NCBI GenBank assembly: GCA_946406115.1
Contig: OX291546.1
Coordinates: 12,517,019-12,581,018 of the forward strand
Reading direction: 5' to 3'
DNA: 64,000 nt
Source: Apoda limacodes
Lineage: Eukaryota; Arthropoda; Insecta; Lepidoptera; Limacodidae
Shown: in pieces, positions 1 through 11,944 of the stretch
Layout: each line of letters begins with the position of its first letter
How positions within the stretch are numbered: the stretch's first letter is position 1
The notes under the pieces: model-generated
The model's input: the letters and a program-made list of their open reading frames with translations, nothing else
Databases searched by the model: none
Told to the model about the DNA's origin: nothing
Program-made: the position numbers and the translations under genes

Positions 1-564
1 ACTTTATTATCACCACTTACTTGTAATGTAACCACATACTTATGTAGGTACCTAAATCATAATTACTGTCGGATTATAAACTTTCTTCCGCTGGCAACGA
101 CTCCAAAATTAACAGATTAGATAATGATACTACCTAAGTATAAGCAATTTTGTGTTTTGTCATTTAATGTTCTATCCTTTGAACTAATGAAAAAAAGTTA
201 TTTTCAACTTTCTAGTTTAAGTTTGTCAAGATTTAAAGTCGGTTTTTAATTTTATTTGGAAAAACTTCTAAACACGGTGATGAAATGAAAATGCGACATT
301 TGAAGAAAACTAGTGACGAAAGGAATTATAGTTTTCTAAGAAAAAGATAAAAAATGCAATAAATATTTCGAACTACATTGGTGAGCATATAATATTTTTT
401 CTTGGCTAAATGCAAATCCCGATTGTTAGCTCGATTCATGTACGTTTGTCTAACACAACCGATGAGCTACATTCTCATAGACTCACTTTGATATACAAAC
501 GCTTATCAATTCGACACCGAAGAGCTACGTTCTTACCGACTAGGTTTAATAAGCGAAGTACGTA
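1..564. other. AT-rich intergenic, no gene seen
   Basis: No recognisable coding sequence or RNA gene. A 74-codon open frame (410-634) runs into the MITE at 565 and shows no family resemblance, so it is not called. Confidence 0.5.
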
Positions 565-697
565 TAGTGTGACAAATTTTTCTGACCTTCCAGTCAAAAA
601 TCAAAACAACAGTCAGCATAATGAAATTGTGTGAAATAACAATGATACTAGCGACCAAACACCCAAGATTAGAGGGACAGAAAAATTGATTGCACTA
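565..697. mobile_element. TA-flanked MITE, family M1 copy 1
   Basis: Short element of 133 bp with terminal inverted repeats. The left end reads TAGTGTGACAAATTTTTCTG and the right end, reverse-complemented, reads TAGTGCAATCAATTTTTCTG. It is flanked by TA on both sides (563-564 and 698-699). Two further copies lie at 25112-25245 and 35292-35414 and share the internal 'gtcaaaaatcaaaa' block. TA duplication with CAGTG/TAGTG ends suggests a non-autonomous Tc1/mariner-type element; this assignment is inference. Confidence 0.65.
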
Positions 698-796
698 TAC
701 CTATATTTTTACCATAAACAAAGTAGAATAGAACGAGCAAGTATAATTGAGTTGGTAAATGTGATAGCGCAGTAGAAGGACCTACATATAGGATCC

Positions 797-1140
797 CTCA
801 ACCCAGGCATGTATATATAAAAAGTTTAATCGTGGGAAGGGTCAAAATACAAGTAAATGAATTCGCGAGCGCAGCGAACGTGAAATTTTTACGATAGAAA
901 TAACCGATGTCCGATTCGGTAAGGCAGGTATAGGTCTTCAACTTCTTCGAAGTTGAAAAGCTTCTTTCGGCAGTTGATGCTGGCAACGTGTCCGTGGAGC
1001 CACTATTTCACTGCTAAGACTCAATCTTTTTGCCTCTTCAAAAAGGGCCGCAAACTCACCTTCATTTAAAATTTTTTGGAGGGTCACTATGGCTATGTTT
1101 GCATGACCGCACGAATGTACTAAATCGTCATTCACTTTCT
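797..1140 (-). mobile_element. hAT-like (TTF/DUF4371 type) transposase fragment, degenerate
   Basis: Read on the minus strand, residues near 1135-938 give 'NDDLVHSCGHANIAIVTLQK' followed by an acidic helix ('EFAALFEEAKRL') and a 'PRTRCQHQ' block. This matches the pattern I know from domesticated and mobile hAT transposases of the ZMYM/TTF type, where a 'LQ.VN.DLV.A...A' segment precedes 'EFH.LFEEA..LA' and 'PR...RQ.HR'. Only about 65 residues survive, with a frameshift near 960. It is a relic, not a working gene. The family call is moderate to weak. Confidence 0.4.
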
Positions 1141-2254
1141 GCAGTGCTTTGGTTAAGTTAGTTGTTTATAAAAAGACTTTCCTAAAAATAAAGTGATTTT
1201 ATAAATTTGTATTTTATTTACTTTATTTGTAATAAACTTGTGGGTGCGTGCGTGTGTGTGCAGTCACTGAGTCTGCATCAAGTCAACTTCAAGATTGTCA
1301 AGAATGATAAGGAACATCGAGTTCTTAGCCTCCACTCCTCTTATAAACGTCGATGCCTCCACCTTTGTCTAATAAAACTAAAAGGACACGCAAAACTGAA
1401 GACATACGAATATACGCGTTCACATAGGGTTCGAATTGTTTATGGAACTATAATTAAAAATTCTTCCGATGGCGAAATGCATAAAATGACAGATATTGTA
1501 GTCGTATTCGTTTTGGTGTCTTCTCACGGCCTGAGATTCCACGGACCATGTCGCACCAGCTCACGCCAAGGCGTTGTTGAAGTTCGTCCGGCACCGAGCC
1601 AGCAAAGGCTACCCTGCAAATGCTCGTCGAATTCACCAAGCGTCGGTAACCACAAAGGTGCAGTGCAGGTGGGACTATGGCTAAATCAAGCTTTCATAAA
1701 TCGGAGCGGCGACGTGTGGTAGCCCGATAAATTACAGGCCGTAAGAAGCTACCTTAGCATGTTGAATCGTCAACTACAGTACGACCTATATAACTTTGCA
1801 CGTAGTGAAATGTGGAACAAATAATTGATAGTACATAATTTTGTATATCTCATTCACAGTGGTGCCTCTGCCACGCAGAAACTTACAGGACGCGTACATT
1901 AGAAATAAGGTTGCTAAAGAAATACAATTTCAGACATTTTCTGATCAAAATCTGGTTTGTTTGGGCCGATCCTTACCAAATTTATATGGGACCAATCCCT
2001 TTCATTCTTTCAAAAAAAGAACATACAGACGAATTGAGATCCTTCTCTTGTTTTTGAAGTTGTTAAAATGTTATAATTAATAAATTAAGGGGATCTCTAT
2101 ACAATAAACGTGTTTAAAGTTGTGATTGCTCTATCGTAAAAACGGTAATAGCAGCAAGCTTCAAATATAAAACTATTAAAGTGTAAGCTCTGAAGTGAAA
2201 AAAGAAATAAGAAAAAGCGGTCAAGAGAGAGTTGGGCTCGTTTCGTTGGTAATA
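1141..2254. other. Intergenic; GC-richer patch at 1480-1725
   Basis: Mostly AT-rich. The patch at about 1480-1725 is richer in G and C and holds overlapping open frames on both strands (longest 171 codons, + strand, 1207-1722), but no motif is recognisable. It may be an old transposon remnant. Confidence 0.35.
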
Positions 2255-2620
2255 TGAAACCATCGATGCACGATTCTGACTCGCACTTGCCTGATTAACA
2301 TGCTAAAACGCACAATAAAATACAAATGAAGTTGCGAATAAAATATAAATAATAAAATTAAGAATAAAATACAAGTTATAATTGTAAGTTTGTAAATGTC
2401 TTGAAATATTAGGGTTTTTTAAATTATAATGCTATATATCTTAAATTATAAATCTATAGGTCTTAAAATATAAAGCTATAGTTCTGAAATTGACAACTTC
2501 ACCTACAACCTTTACAACTTAGGGAATTATAGATGTAGAATTGGTAAAAGTTTAAGGAAACAAAGTCGTGGGGCTTTTCTAGTAATAATTGAAATGAATT
2601 CCAGTTTAAAAAGATTCCTA
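2255..2620 (+). repeat. Interspersed repeat K, copy 1
   Basis: Begins near 'atgcacgattctgactcgc' and ends near 'cgtggggcttttctagtaat'. The reverse complement of 13375-13695 matches it along its length, including the run of 'cttaaattataaatctatag'-like blocks. The terminal 'gcgagtcagaatcg' resembles the end of repeat D, suggesting a related non-autonomous family. Confidence 0.6.
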
Positions 2621-2751
2621 TTATTACTTCAATAATGAAACTGAATCGTTTAGATATCCACCTATTCAAAACGGATTACACATAATGCTGGTTCTTCAAA
2701 TAATACGCTACTTTACTGCTAAGCTATTTCTGCCGAGAATATAGTTCGACA

Positions 2752-2804
2752 TTGTTAAAGGATGATATTGTTAAGGGGTGATATTGTTAAGGGATGATAT
2801 TGCG
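2752..2804 (+). repeat. Short tandem repeat, about 17-18 bp unit x3
   Basis: Three adjoining copies of a unit close to GATGATATTGTTAAGGG. The units differ by one or two bases. Confidence 0.75.
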
Positions 2805-3388
2805 CGTTTTGAAATTTCGTTACCTATTTTTATTAGCTTTATATTCTGTAAGATTTTTTGGTAGTAAAGTAATTTAATGTAAAAGATAAAACAATCCACT
2901 TATATAACTAAAAGTTAAAAATTTTACTTGGCTTTTTTAAGTGAGAAACATTGTGTAAATATTATACGTAAACATTTACAATATTTTAGACATTAACAAT
3001 GTTACATGAGCCAAAAAATTGTTGTAAATTCTCGGAAACAATAACTATTTTCTGGCAACATCTAACTATAGATATTTTATTTGCAATGTAGGGTATAGTA
3101 TTTTTTGAGCTTAGTAAGAAAAGAATCAACATCTGTAAAGTAATTTTAGTGCTTGAACAGATAAAAAATTCAATTGATTAGGTTAGGATATCTTTAATAA
3201 CGATGTCTAGCTTACATCTATAATCTCTATTATGCTGGATTCTGTATATACCTTTTTACCTCATAACCTGGATAGTATTTAGAAAAGTTTTAAAACTTTC
3301 GGGGCTTTATTGGCTATGGATCCAAAGGGCATAGGTTCGATAAGAACAGTTGTTTTAATTCCGCAAGACAAATGCTTATGTAATAAAA
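2805..3388. other. AT-rich intergenic, nothing recognised
   Basis: No open frame with recognisable content and no clear repeat boundary. Confidence 0.5.
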
Positions 3389-3515
3389 ATGTTTATACGT
3401 ACAATATTTACAAATAATGTAGGTACTTTTCTAAGTATTTGTACCCGATATTTGGTATACATACCTTGGCTCAGTTTGGGACCCGATGGCAATTATTGCA
3501 GTAATATTTATTATA
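3389..3515 (+). repeat. tRNA-headed SINE family S1, 3' part only
   Basis: Contains the S1 tail signature: a 'tatttacaaa' stretch, then 'cttggctcagtttgggaccc' and 'gatggcaatt'. The tRNA-like head present in the copies at 17287 and 44690 is missing. Confidence 0.5.
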
Positions 3516-3910
3516 TACTAGCTTTTGATCGCGGTTCCACCTGCATAAATTATCGGTGTAGGATTTTAACGGCAACTCCTCAATTATAATAAAAAAAATT
3601 TTAAGTAGCCTATGTCCTTCCCGGGACTTAAACTATCTCCATGCCAAATTTTATCTCAATTGGTACAGGTAGTAGCTTTTGTCCTTCTCCGTATATTAAA
3701 CTATATCTGTCCAAAATTTTAGTTTAATTGGATGCTCCATTGCGGCAGGATTGAGTAACAAACACTATTGTTATTCCCGCGGAAACTTAAATTTTCCAGG
3801 ATAAAAATGTCCTATTTGACGATCTAATCTATACGTGTACCAAGTGTCATTCCGATCCATCCAGTGGTTTAAGCGTGTTTGAGTAATAAACAACCAATCA
3901 GAACTTTCAA
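3516..3910 (+). repeat. Repeat N (lepidopteran 'actagct...attagtatggat' type), fragments
   Basis: Starts 'tactagcttttgatcgcggt' and contains 'aactatctccatgccaaatt' and 'ccagtggtttaagcgt', the hallmark blocks of a very common lepidopteran short repeat. At least two fragments are fused here. Related copies lie at 4075, 38060, 44920, 48270 and 59150. Confidence 0.6.
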
Positions 3911-4074
3911 ATGTATAATATTACAGGATAGCTGGTAATTAATGAATTTTGCCAGCCACTCCACCCGCCCTAAATTTAATTTCGTGATCGGTATAAAAAA
4001 CCTTAATTAAAACCTTAAGTTATACTTATGAAGTTTACTATAGCAAGCTATAGTTCGTCTAAGCTCGGTAATAG

Positions 4075-4260
4075 TTAATTCCGCGGGAACTTTTGAATTT
4101 TTCGGGATAAAAATGTGGAAGGACATTTTTGGACTCAAACTATTTCCATACCAAATTTCATCTAAATCAGTTCAGCGGTTTAAGCGTAAAGAGGTAACAG
4201 ACAGACAGACAGATGGACAGAGTTACTTTCTCATTTATAATATTTGTATGGATATGGATT
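4075..4260 (+). repeat. Repeat N, second copy with full 3' end
   Basis: Contains 'ccataccaaatttcatctaa', 'cagttcagcggtttaagcgt', a short (ACAG)n tract and the terminal 'ataatatttgtatggat'. The 103-codon open frame across it is an accident of the repeat. Confidence 0.65.
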
Positions 4261-4815
4261 TATATATTATGTATTTTAACACTTATTTCATCTATTTTAA
4301 TTCATTTAGGTATTTTTATATCTCACTAAAGTTTTATATATATTATTTAAAGGTGTCTAAATTCTTGAAGTGTACTTATTATCTAGGTACCGGCAGGTAC
4401 CTTTACCTATTGCAAAAAAAATAGAGAAAAGTTACGCAATTAACTTTAAAGTAAATCGTACTTAGGTACAGGCGTTAGATGAAGTCGTTAATCGATTAAG
4501 CTTCTTTCTTGTTAAATTTAACAATCTTCGAAAACTTTGTTGGGAGCTCTTAAATGAGCAAAGCCTTTACTAACGGACAAAGAATTTATAAAAAGTAAGT
4601 AATAAAATGTTTAACTTATACTTTGATTGATGTTTCGACTGAAATTTCAATATAACTGAAACTATGAGTGCCCTGCGGCTTTCCTTACGTAAAATTATTT
4701 GTTATGGGTTTCTTTAAATTGCACTATACTTAAATTTCTAAGAGGCTGTGAGTTACCTCGGAACGTTCATTACTTCAGAATTATATGTACTATAATTTTT
4801 TTAGAGGTTAATATC
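4261..4815. other. AT-rich intergenic, nothing recognised
   Basis: No gene or repeat boundary could be supported. Confidence 0.45.
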
Positions 4816-5165
4816 AAAGGAAACTACGATAGATGCCTTAGCCCCCGCCAAGTCGAGCGCGAAGCAAACACTGCCGTACCATCCTTTACTGGAACCATTT
4901 CGCCGCATTTTCGGGCCCCTATTTGAGAACCTCTGGCTAAGACCAGAACGCAGAAATTCGTCATCCAGTAAGCTATAATCACATACTTAAAATCCAAAAT
5001 TTCAAGTCTGTAGGTTTCGCATTTATGACACTTACTCACTTACTCATGATCATCAGAATAGAACTAGTACTTCCCATAAACTTAGAGAGCTGAAATTTGG
5101 TAGAGTTAGGGTTTAATGGCCACATAAAGGGAAAACTATAAAAACTAGGATAATCGAAGATCTGG
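4816..5165 (+). repeat. Probable interspersed repeat ('gagagctgaaatttggtaga' type)
   Basis: The segment 'gagagctgaaatttggtaga' followed by 'gttagggtttaatggccaca' and 'aagggaaaactataaa' is one I know from many lepidopteran intergenic regions and transcripts. Class unknown. The preceding 4830-4930 stretch is GC-richer and may belong to it. Confidence 0.45.
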
Positions 5166-5399
5166 AGTAGCTGGTGACCCTAATTAGTAAACAGCCCAAC
5201 CAAACTATTAGAGATCGATCGACATACCGCCTTTACAAAAAATATTCAACTTGGTGGACCGCTTAATTTGATGTCAAAAATCGAAGGTCTGAAGTATCTG
5301 ATGAAGAACCCTCAGCTGGTCTCAGCTGTATTAGAGATATAATAATGCCCCCTTCTACTATTGGTACATAAAAAAATCGACTGTCATTGCAAAAATCCA

Positions 5400-5470
5400 G
5401 CATAGTGGGACACATCTTCTAATTTAATCTAGCCTTTAGCGTCCCACTGCTGGGCGAATGCCTCCCTATC
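5400..5470 (+). repeat. RTE/SINE 3'-tail tag
   Basis: 'agcctttagcgtcccactgc' followed by 'tgggcgaatgcctccc' is the conserved tail tag of lepidopteran RTE LINEs and the SINEs that borrow their tail. Only the tag remains. Confidence 0.5.
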
Positions 5471-5761
5471 TGTTTTTAATACGCATATAAATAAAATTTT
5501 AGGAAAACTCTGGATAAGACTAGACTTTATACTTTTTACTTATACTTACAAGTTTACAAGAAGAACTAGTCGAACGATTAACATTATTCTACTCGAACTA
5601 TACACAAATTTAATAAACAAATTACAGTAAAATATTAATTTCGCTCAAAATTTGGTCAAAATATGATGCATTGGACTAAGAGTGGCGGTGATAACCGCAC
5701 ACGTCGCTAGATGGCGCTGACTGTATTTTAAAACGCGCTTGCGTTTGTTTTTCCGATAACC

Positions 5762-7800
5762 TTATATCGGCGTTACAATAGTTTACGTCATTCCACTATC
5801 GATAATAAAGCTCGCTTCAACGACTTACACCGCCGTGTAAGAACCGCTTTAGTTTAGCTTCGCGCCCAACGTTTCGGTGATCTTATGGAGAACATTTCTC
5901 CTTCTCACCAAGCTTATTGGCACTTAGCCAGAGCTCTAAAATCCGAAACCGCCAACTCTCTCCCTCCGTTAACTCGACCCAACAACGTTCCCGCGTTCAA
6001 TGACGAAAAAGCGGATTGCCTAGCGTCTAGCCTCCAAGCCCAATGTGCCTTAAGAACACAACCGTTCGATCCCGACCACGTGCGCGAGGTAGACGGCGAA
6101 GTGGAGCGCAGAACTTCTCTGCCTCCACAAGACCCCCTGCCCCCTGTCACTGTCGACGAAGTCATACAGGTCATCAAAGACCTACGCCCCCGTAAAGCCC
6201 CCGGTGCGGACGGTATCTCTAACGATATCCTAAAGCGCCTCACTCTTCCCCTTCTCTGCCTCCTAGTAGCGATCTTTAACGCTGCTATCGAACATTGCAT
6301 CTTTCCTTCTCAATGGAAAGATGCAATTGTTATAGGCATCCATAAGCCAGGCAAAGCTCGTACCGAGCCGTCCTCCTATCGCCCTATAAGTTTACTAAAG
6401 GCCCTTGGTAAACTCTATGAACGCTTCCTTCTCGCTCGCCTACGGAACGCTATAGTCTCCAGAGGCATTTTAATAGACGAGCAGTTCGGCTTCCGTGCCA
6501 AACACTCATGCGCCCATCAAGTCCTCCGCATAACGGAATATATTCTCACTGGCTTCCAACCAGCATTAGGTAAGACCCGCCACACGGGCGCTGTCTTCTT
6601 CGATGTAGCGAAAGCTTTCAACAAAGTCTGGCACAACGGTTTAATTTTTAAATTGTACAACTTTCAGTTGCCAGATCGTCTCGTGCTCATCATACGAGAC
6701 TATTTGTCGAATCGTAGCTTACGTTACAAAGTTGAAGGTACTCTCTCTTCCCCCCGTCCCATAGAAGCAGGAGTCCCGCAGGGGTCCGTGCTCGCCCCCA
6801 TCTTGTACCTTCTGTACACTAACGACATCCCTTAAACGATAGGTACCCAATTAGCCCTCTTTGCGGACGATACCGCTGTCTATACCACCGATAGGCAAGT
6901 GAGTCGAATTACTAAGAGACTCCAACCCGCTATCACCGCCCTAGGCGAATGGTTTCGGAAATGGAGAATCGAGGTGAATCCCCCTCCCCTCTCTCTCTCT
7001 TCGGTCGTGCCATTTCCTGGGAAAATAAGACCAAATATCTCGGTGTGACCATGGATAGTCGTTTGAACTTCCACGCTCAAACCAAAATAGTCAGAGACCG
7101 AGCCGCTTTTGTCCTCGGTCGTCTTTATCCCATGATAGGCAAGTACAGTAAGATGTCGCTTAGAAATAAGCTAAATCTTTACACAACTTGCATCCGCCCC
7201 ATACTAGCTTATGCTAGCGTAGTCTTTGCGTTATCCAAGCGAAATCTCCACAAACTACAGACCCTCCAAAACCACTTTCTCAGAGCGGCCTCTGGGGCCT
7301 CTTGGTACGTTCGCAATGCGGACCTACACAGAGACTTCGAACTCCCCACGATTCCCCAATATTTCAAAGACTTAGCAGCCCGCTTTTTCGAGCGTACGCA
7401 AAATCACCCGAATCGATTAATTGTGCAATCCACAACGGTGTGCAACACCCCGATCGACCCGGGCACGGTCGTAAAACTATAGTTAGGCGGCCTCGGCACG
7501 TACTAACGGCCCCAGATGACGATCTCGCTGTCCGGATAGCGAGATTAGTCTCGACGACCTCCCAGAATAGGGCCTTCCTCCAAACACGACGCCGACATCC
7601 CCGGGTTCGTCGGCGCCCAAAAGGATACACGAGGTATCAAAGAGTGCCGGGGCGCTTCTCGCCCCCACTCAATCGCAACCGTACCCGCGTAACGGGGAAC
7701 TCCCCTCCTGGCGGTGACTCAGCTTCGGGTTCGAGACTCACGCCGGTCGAAGGGACGCCCCCTAGAGCGACAACCCAAGCCGATGCTTCCCCCGCGGGGA
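5762..7800 (+). mobile_element. Jockey-clade LINE, 5'-truncated, reverse transcriptase pseudogene
   Basis: A decayed non-LTR retrotransposon. The reverse transcriptase frame can be followed from about 5762 and is broken by a TAG at 5855-5857. The longest open part starts at ATG 5885 and runs to a TAA at 6833-6835. It shows the linker motif 'RPRKAPGADGI', 'SSYRPISLL' (RT motif 1), 'EQFGF' (motif 2), 'FFDVAKAFNKVWH' (motif A, first Asp kept, second Asp changed to Asn), and 'AGVPQGSVLAPILYLLYTND' (motif B). The catalytic 'FADDTA' lies just after the stop, in the same frame (about 6860). A deletion near 6975-6990 shifts the frame into 6949-7482, which carries the thumb region ('NKTKYLGVTMDSRL', 'RPILAYASVVF'). 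A further shift near 7450-7480 moves the C-terminus ('RRPRHVLTAPDDDL') to the third frame. The GC content is well above the flanks. It cannot encode an active enzyme. Jockey-clade assignment is confident. Confidence 0.93.
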
Positions 7801-8390
7801 GAAAATCTAATAAAATAAATCAATATGCCCACGTTTCTACAACAAGAAGTGAAATCCCACCAAAAACATTCTGTAAAAAACTAGCCAAGTCTCGATGGAG
7901 CTGCTTGTTTATCTCTAAAAAGTAATGAAATCTAGACAAAGTCGTGCCAAGTCTAAGGTTTCTTACTGAGATTTATTTATTATTATAGTTAATGTTGTGT
8001 GAGTTGGCCATTGAAGGGTACACAAGGGTACAAAACCAGGTGCTCCATGACACCATTGCACCAATCTGTAGCCAGAACCGCTACCCATTGACGATGAAAA
8101 ATTGCCACTTGGAAAACGTTTATTTATTTTTATTTATTTATTATTTTATTTATAAACCACTTAGGTTTTCTAGTTACACTGGAATCGTCAAAAGAAATAA
8201 ACAACAATTTGCTTTCAAACAGTTATTCGTTGTAAATACACAAATGAATTATAATATTATAGTAAATCAAGTAAAGTATATGTAAGTACATATGATTGTA
8301 CAAAAATATAATTATGATGGCTCTAATTCCACTAGTACTATTAAAAATCGGAATACTCTTAAATATCTGAATTTCTTCACTCGATTGACG
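7801..8390. other. AT-rich intergenic, nothing recognised
   Basis: May include the 3' untranslated end of the preceding Jockey element (to about 7980). Otherwise nothing is seen. Confidence 0.4.
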
Positions 8391-8652
8391 ATTTTTTTTT
8401 TATACCACTAAGGTGACAAACAAGCTTACGGCCCGCCTGATGGTAAGCGGTCACCGTAGCCTATGGACGCTTGCAACACCAGGGTCATCACTTGCGCGTT
8501 GCCGACCCTTCAGAAATCTAATCAGTTCTTTCTTGAAGAACTCCATACTGTTGTCCTTGCAGAAAACCTTGGCAGGGAGCTCATTCCACAACTTAAGCGT
8601 TCGCGGGAGGAAGTTTCTCTGAAAACGCACTGTATGCGACCATTTAGGTTCT
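8391..8652 (-). mobile_element. LINE-A 3' end (C-terminus plus tail)
   Basis: LINE-A is the commonest element here. Read on the minus strand, this copy encodes the C-terminal 'LWNELPAKVF' region and ends in the tail 'gcttgtttgtcaccttagtg' then 'gtataaaaaaaa'; the poly-A appears as poly-T at 8391-8402. Strongly 5'-truncated, as usual for target-primed integration. It matches 46570-46830 closely. Confidence 0.85.
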
Positions 8653-8654
8653 AA

Positions 8655-8875
8655 TTAAGTTTATTTATTAAGGTTTTAGTAGCTTACTAACTTATTTTTA
8701 TTACCTAATGTAGTGTTTCGGTAATCTTTAGCTGATTATCAAAGTATTGTATTATTACTTTAAATAGAACTTCTTGCTAGCTCTTTTTGGCAGAAATTAA
8801 CATTGTATTGACGATTCCAAAATGTTCTTAGATACCTATTTGAATTAATATTGTTTGATTTGATTTGAAATAATA
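8655..8875 (-). mobile_element. LINE-B 3' tail
   Basis: Reverse complement matches 20683-20905: both have a (AAATC)n end, 'ctgccaaaaagagctagcaa' (8802-8783 read in reverse) and 'tgataatcagctaaaga'. It carries no coding part and sits directly against the LINE-A copy. Confidence 0.7.
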
Positions 8876-8879
8876 GTAG

Positions 8880-9060
8880 ATTGTATCACAAGGGATCAAA
8901 ATACTATTTTTACGGCAAGGGCGCACTTTGCATGCAAAGTGGAGCAAAGGACTCTAGAGTAGAATCCCATGCATGGCGAGGGATTCCAAAATAGAATCCG
9001 GACCGCAGCGATTTTCATCTCTCATAAAAAGCGAGTAGAACGTAGCAAATGCCGGCCCTT
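8880..9060 (+). repeat. Repeat C, copy 1
   Basis: 'gtatcacaagggatcaaaat', 'acggcaagggcgca' and 'gaatccggaccgcagcg' recur in reverse complement at 28640-28825. The 'gtatcac' end resembles a short terminal inverted repeat, so it may be a MITE. Confidence 0.55.
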
Positions 9061-10705
9061 GGCCCGTAAACAAAGAAAAATTCAGTCACATTGGGCAAAG
9101 TCAATCACCTATACAGCCGCACTTACTTTAATTTTATTTTAATACTAGTTATAATTATTAATACTAGTTATATTTATCCTTAACTTGTTTGTAGATTTGT
9201 TGTTTGTGATGTTATTTAAAATAACTACTACTAAGGTTATACCAGTAAATATGTGGTATAGTACTACCGGAAAACTGAGTTCAAATTAATGTAGGTAGAT
9301 AATGAAAAATCAAAAATAATTTATAATAGTAAGTTCTTTCATCAATTAGCAAAACTACAAACCAAAAAAAGTAATTATAAAATGTTAAGGAAGATGAAGC
9401 GAAAAATTTTTTTTATACCAAACAAAATGAGTTCATCAAGCGATTCTGAAATGAATTTGACGCCTGATTTAATTAGAAAAAAGGCTCAAGCTGTTATGCA
9501 AAACCTTTTTCATTTTTTTTGGCTTGTTTTTACTATTCTCATATTCGTAATAAAAATTAGAATAATAGTAAGTTCTGTTTCATATTTGGCTTGTTTTTAT
9601 TCGAAATAAAAAGTAGAGGGTTCAATATTTCGCCAGAAATGGGTGCCTTTCATCCCTTATTTAACAACCTACTATTGCGAACGAGTGATACACTATTTTT
9701 TATCACCCTCTATGAGAATATCCCCAGAAGGAAATAACCAGCAGCTTACTACTTTAGTTGCGTAACAGATAGTTATTGGCAAAAAACTGCTTCTTATGCA
9801 GTGTGGTATATAGACTAAAGTGGCTGCTTCATATAGGTATGTCACCTACGTCTAAAATTGCCAGCTTGAGTGGCAAATTGAAAGACCCAGATACAGACTA
9901 ATAACCGCTTTTGCCCGTTCTTGACGATGTAAGGCAGGATTGGGCTGGGGATATTAGTATAAAGACCTAGACTGTTCAGCGATTCCAGCGTTATTTTTGA
10001 GATCTTGCAGCTACTCAGCTCAGCAGCGTCACCTTAAGCTTTGTCGCCCTATTAAAACGAAACAAGGAGAGGGAAAGAGACAAAAACACACAGTCGTAAA
10101 CTATAACTGTATTATGAAAAATAAACTTTGGCAACAATTAAGAACATGGTGTAAAATCAACTAAAAAAAAAATAGTTGACCATTTTTTTCAGCATTAGCG
10201 GTAAATATGGTCAAAATGTGTCCATATTAACAGTATCAGTTTGGAATAAGACTTTTTCCTTGCAATTTGGACATAATTTTTAATGTTTCTTAATGTTCTG
10301 TTGTTATTCCGATACACTCTACATTATACTTGTAGAAGCCATTATACTGTTTTCTCGCAATTGTGTTGAAAAACGTTGTATGACATTCGTGTGCAGTTGG
10401 TATTTACAAACTCGTGACTATGTTTGTAAAAACCAACTTACCGCACTAATATCATAAATTACTATTACAAAACAAAATTCTGCATTGGTCTAAGTAAGTA
10501 ACTGTTTACATGTCTAACCAGGATAGATAAAATATAATTATGTAAAAACAATTTCGTATCAAAGCACTGCTAGCTATGGAAATAGTAATAAGGAAAATAT
10601 TAGGTTATAATGAAAGAATGAATTAGGTAAAACAAACTTTGAAAAAGCTCATTTTTCAAGCTCTATTGTTATGATATTAATTCCGTCTCATACAGATGTT
10701 TTCGG
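9061..10705. other. AT-rich intergenic; no gene supported
   Basis: About 1.6 kb with no recognisable coding sequence. A weak similarity to the 'gagtgatacac' end of repeat C occurs near 9680. A 75-codon frame at 9382-9609 has a hydrophobic stretch but no family match and is not called. Confidence 0.45.
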
Positions 10706-10707
10706 AC

Positions 10708-10900
10708 TTAGTCCTTGCAGAAAACCTTGGCCGGGAGCTCATTCCACAACTTAAGCGCGGGAGGAAGTTTCTCTGAAACCGCACTGTACGCGACCATTTA
10801 GGTTCTAAAGTGTGAGAATGAATTCCCTGCCGATGGCGAGCGGTAAAATGTATGCAAGTACATTTACAGCAGGCAGACAGGTACTTTGTTCAACTGTCGT
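10708..10900 (-). mobile_element. LINE-A C-terminal fragment
   Basis: The + strand reads 'cttggccgggagctcattcc' and 'gcgaccatttaggttctaaa', the same block as in the other minus-strand LINE-A copies. The 3' tail is missing, so the piece is truncated at both ends. Confidence 0.75.
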
Positions 10901-10959
10901 AAAACTAGGGCCATGAGGAGTTCTTAGGTGTATGGGCATCTTTTCTTACTACTTTATAT

Positions 10960-11210
10960 AGGCTTCAGGCGAAGTAGGCTGGCGGGTCCTGCAGTTGAAC
11001 CCCGAGGGCCTCTTTAGGAGGAGAAGGAAGGAAGTTTTTGTCCTTCATTTTCCCAAATGTTTGAAGAAGGGCCGCGGTTTTGGGACACTGCCTCAATTCT
11101 GCGAGGGGGCTGCGGGCGGACGGCGTAGGGGTCGCGGAAGAATCGAAAAAGGACACTTCTGGGGTTAAGCCGGTCTGGCATGTTCACGCCGGGAAGGTAG
11201 GATCCATGAG
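10960..11210. other. GC-rich patch of unknown origin
   Basis: Markedly richer in G and C than its surroundings and open on the minus strand for 63 codons (10965-11156), with a Pro/Ser-rich start and 'PLAELRQCPKTAALLQTF'. I do not recognise it. Its composition, like that of the Jockey remnant, suggests a transposon gag or ORF1 piece, but this is only inference. Confidence 0.3.
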
Positions 11211-11944
11211 TATTTCCCAGCGACCGAAAAAGTAGCCACTGTAACTCTATACATATATCAAATATGTCTTAATAGTATCCAATGTGTATGGTGCTGTGCA
11301 TTGGAGTTTAGTATTTACATACACTTTAGTATTTACATACACGTTAGTATATGATTTAGTTATTTTTTCATACTTCCCTAATAATAATCCCCAATTTCAT
11401 ATAATCACTTCCTTGTTATATTGCTATGTTTACTAACAAAAAGAAATATAAGCTAATAAAATCACAAACTATTTAGGTAGAACAGAAATGGAGTGTAAAA
11501 TATAAAAAATCCATCATGAGTATTTTGAATTTCCTCCATCCCTATTGCATGTTAGTTACGGAGGGTGCACGCTATTTCTTTGTCAACTTACATTAGTAAG
11601 GTATTTCAAATCCAAATAAGTGTTACAATCAAATAAATACCTACTACAAAAAAATCGTGTCAACATATTTTATTTTATTTTCTATAATTTTACATGAAAC
11701 TTATATTGGCCACATTGAATTGTTTACAAATATTTTAGCTGGCAGGGGGGGGGGTCAGCTGACTCTCATTAGCACTTCAAAGCTAAATACTACTTCACAA
11801 ACGGATCCAAACATGGCCGTGAAGGGTTCTCTAAAGAAAAATATTTATTTACAAAAATATATATTACAACCTTATTCAACAAACAACGGATGAATGCACT
11901 TAGTTAGTTAGTTAGTTGGACTTATTGTACGTAGGTAACCGATT
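11211..11944. other. AT-rich intergenic, nothing recognised
   Basis: Contains a run of nine G's (about 11745) and short (TTAG)n near 11902. No gene seen. Confidence 0.45.

Noticed and set aside
1207..1722. 171-codon open frame on the + strand
   Set aside because: No ATG in good context at its start, no domain, no splice signals consistent with it, and overlapped by an equally open minus-strand frame; probably chance in a GC-richer patch.
4113..4424. 103-codon frame rich in Tyr and Phe
   Set aside because: Lies over a common short repeat and AT-rich sequence; Tyr/Phe/Ile bias is a composition effect.
5914..6300. 128-codon minus-strand frame
   Set aside because: Antisense shadow of the Jockey reverse transcriptase; Arg/Ser-rich composition follows from the codon bias of the real frame.
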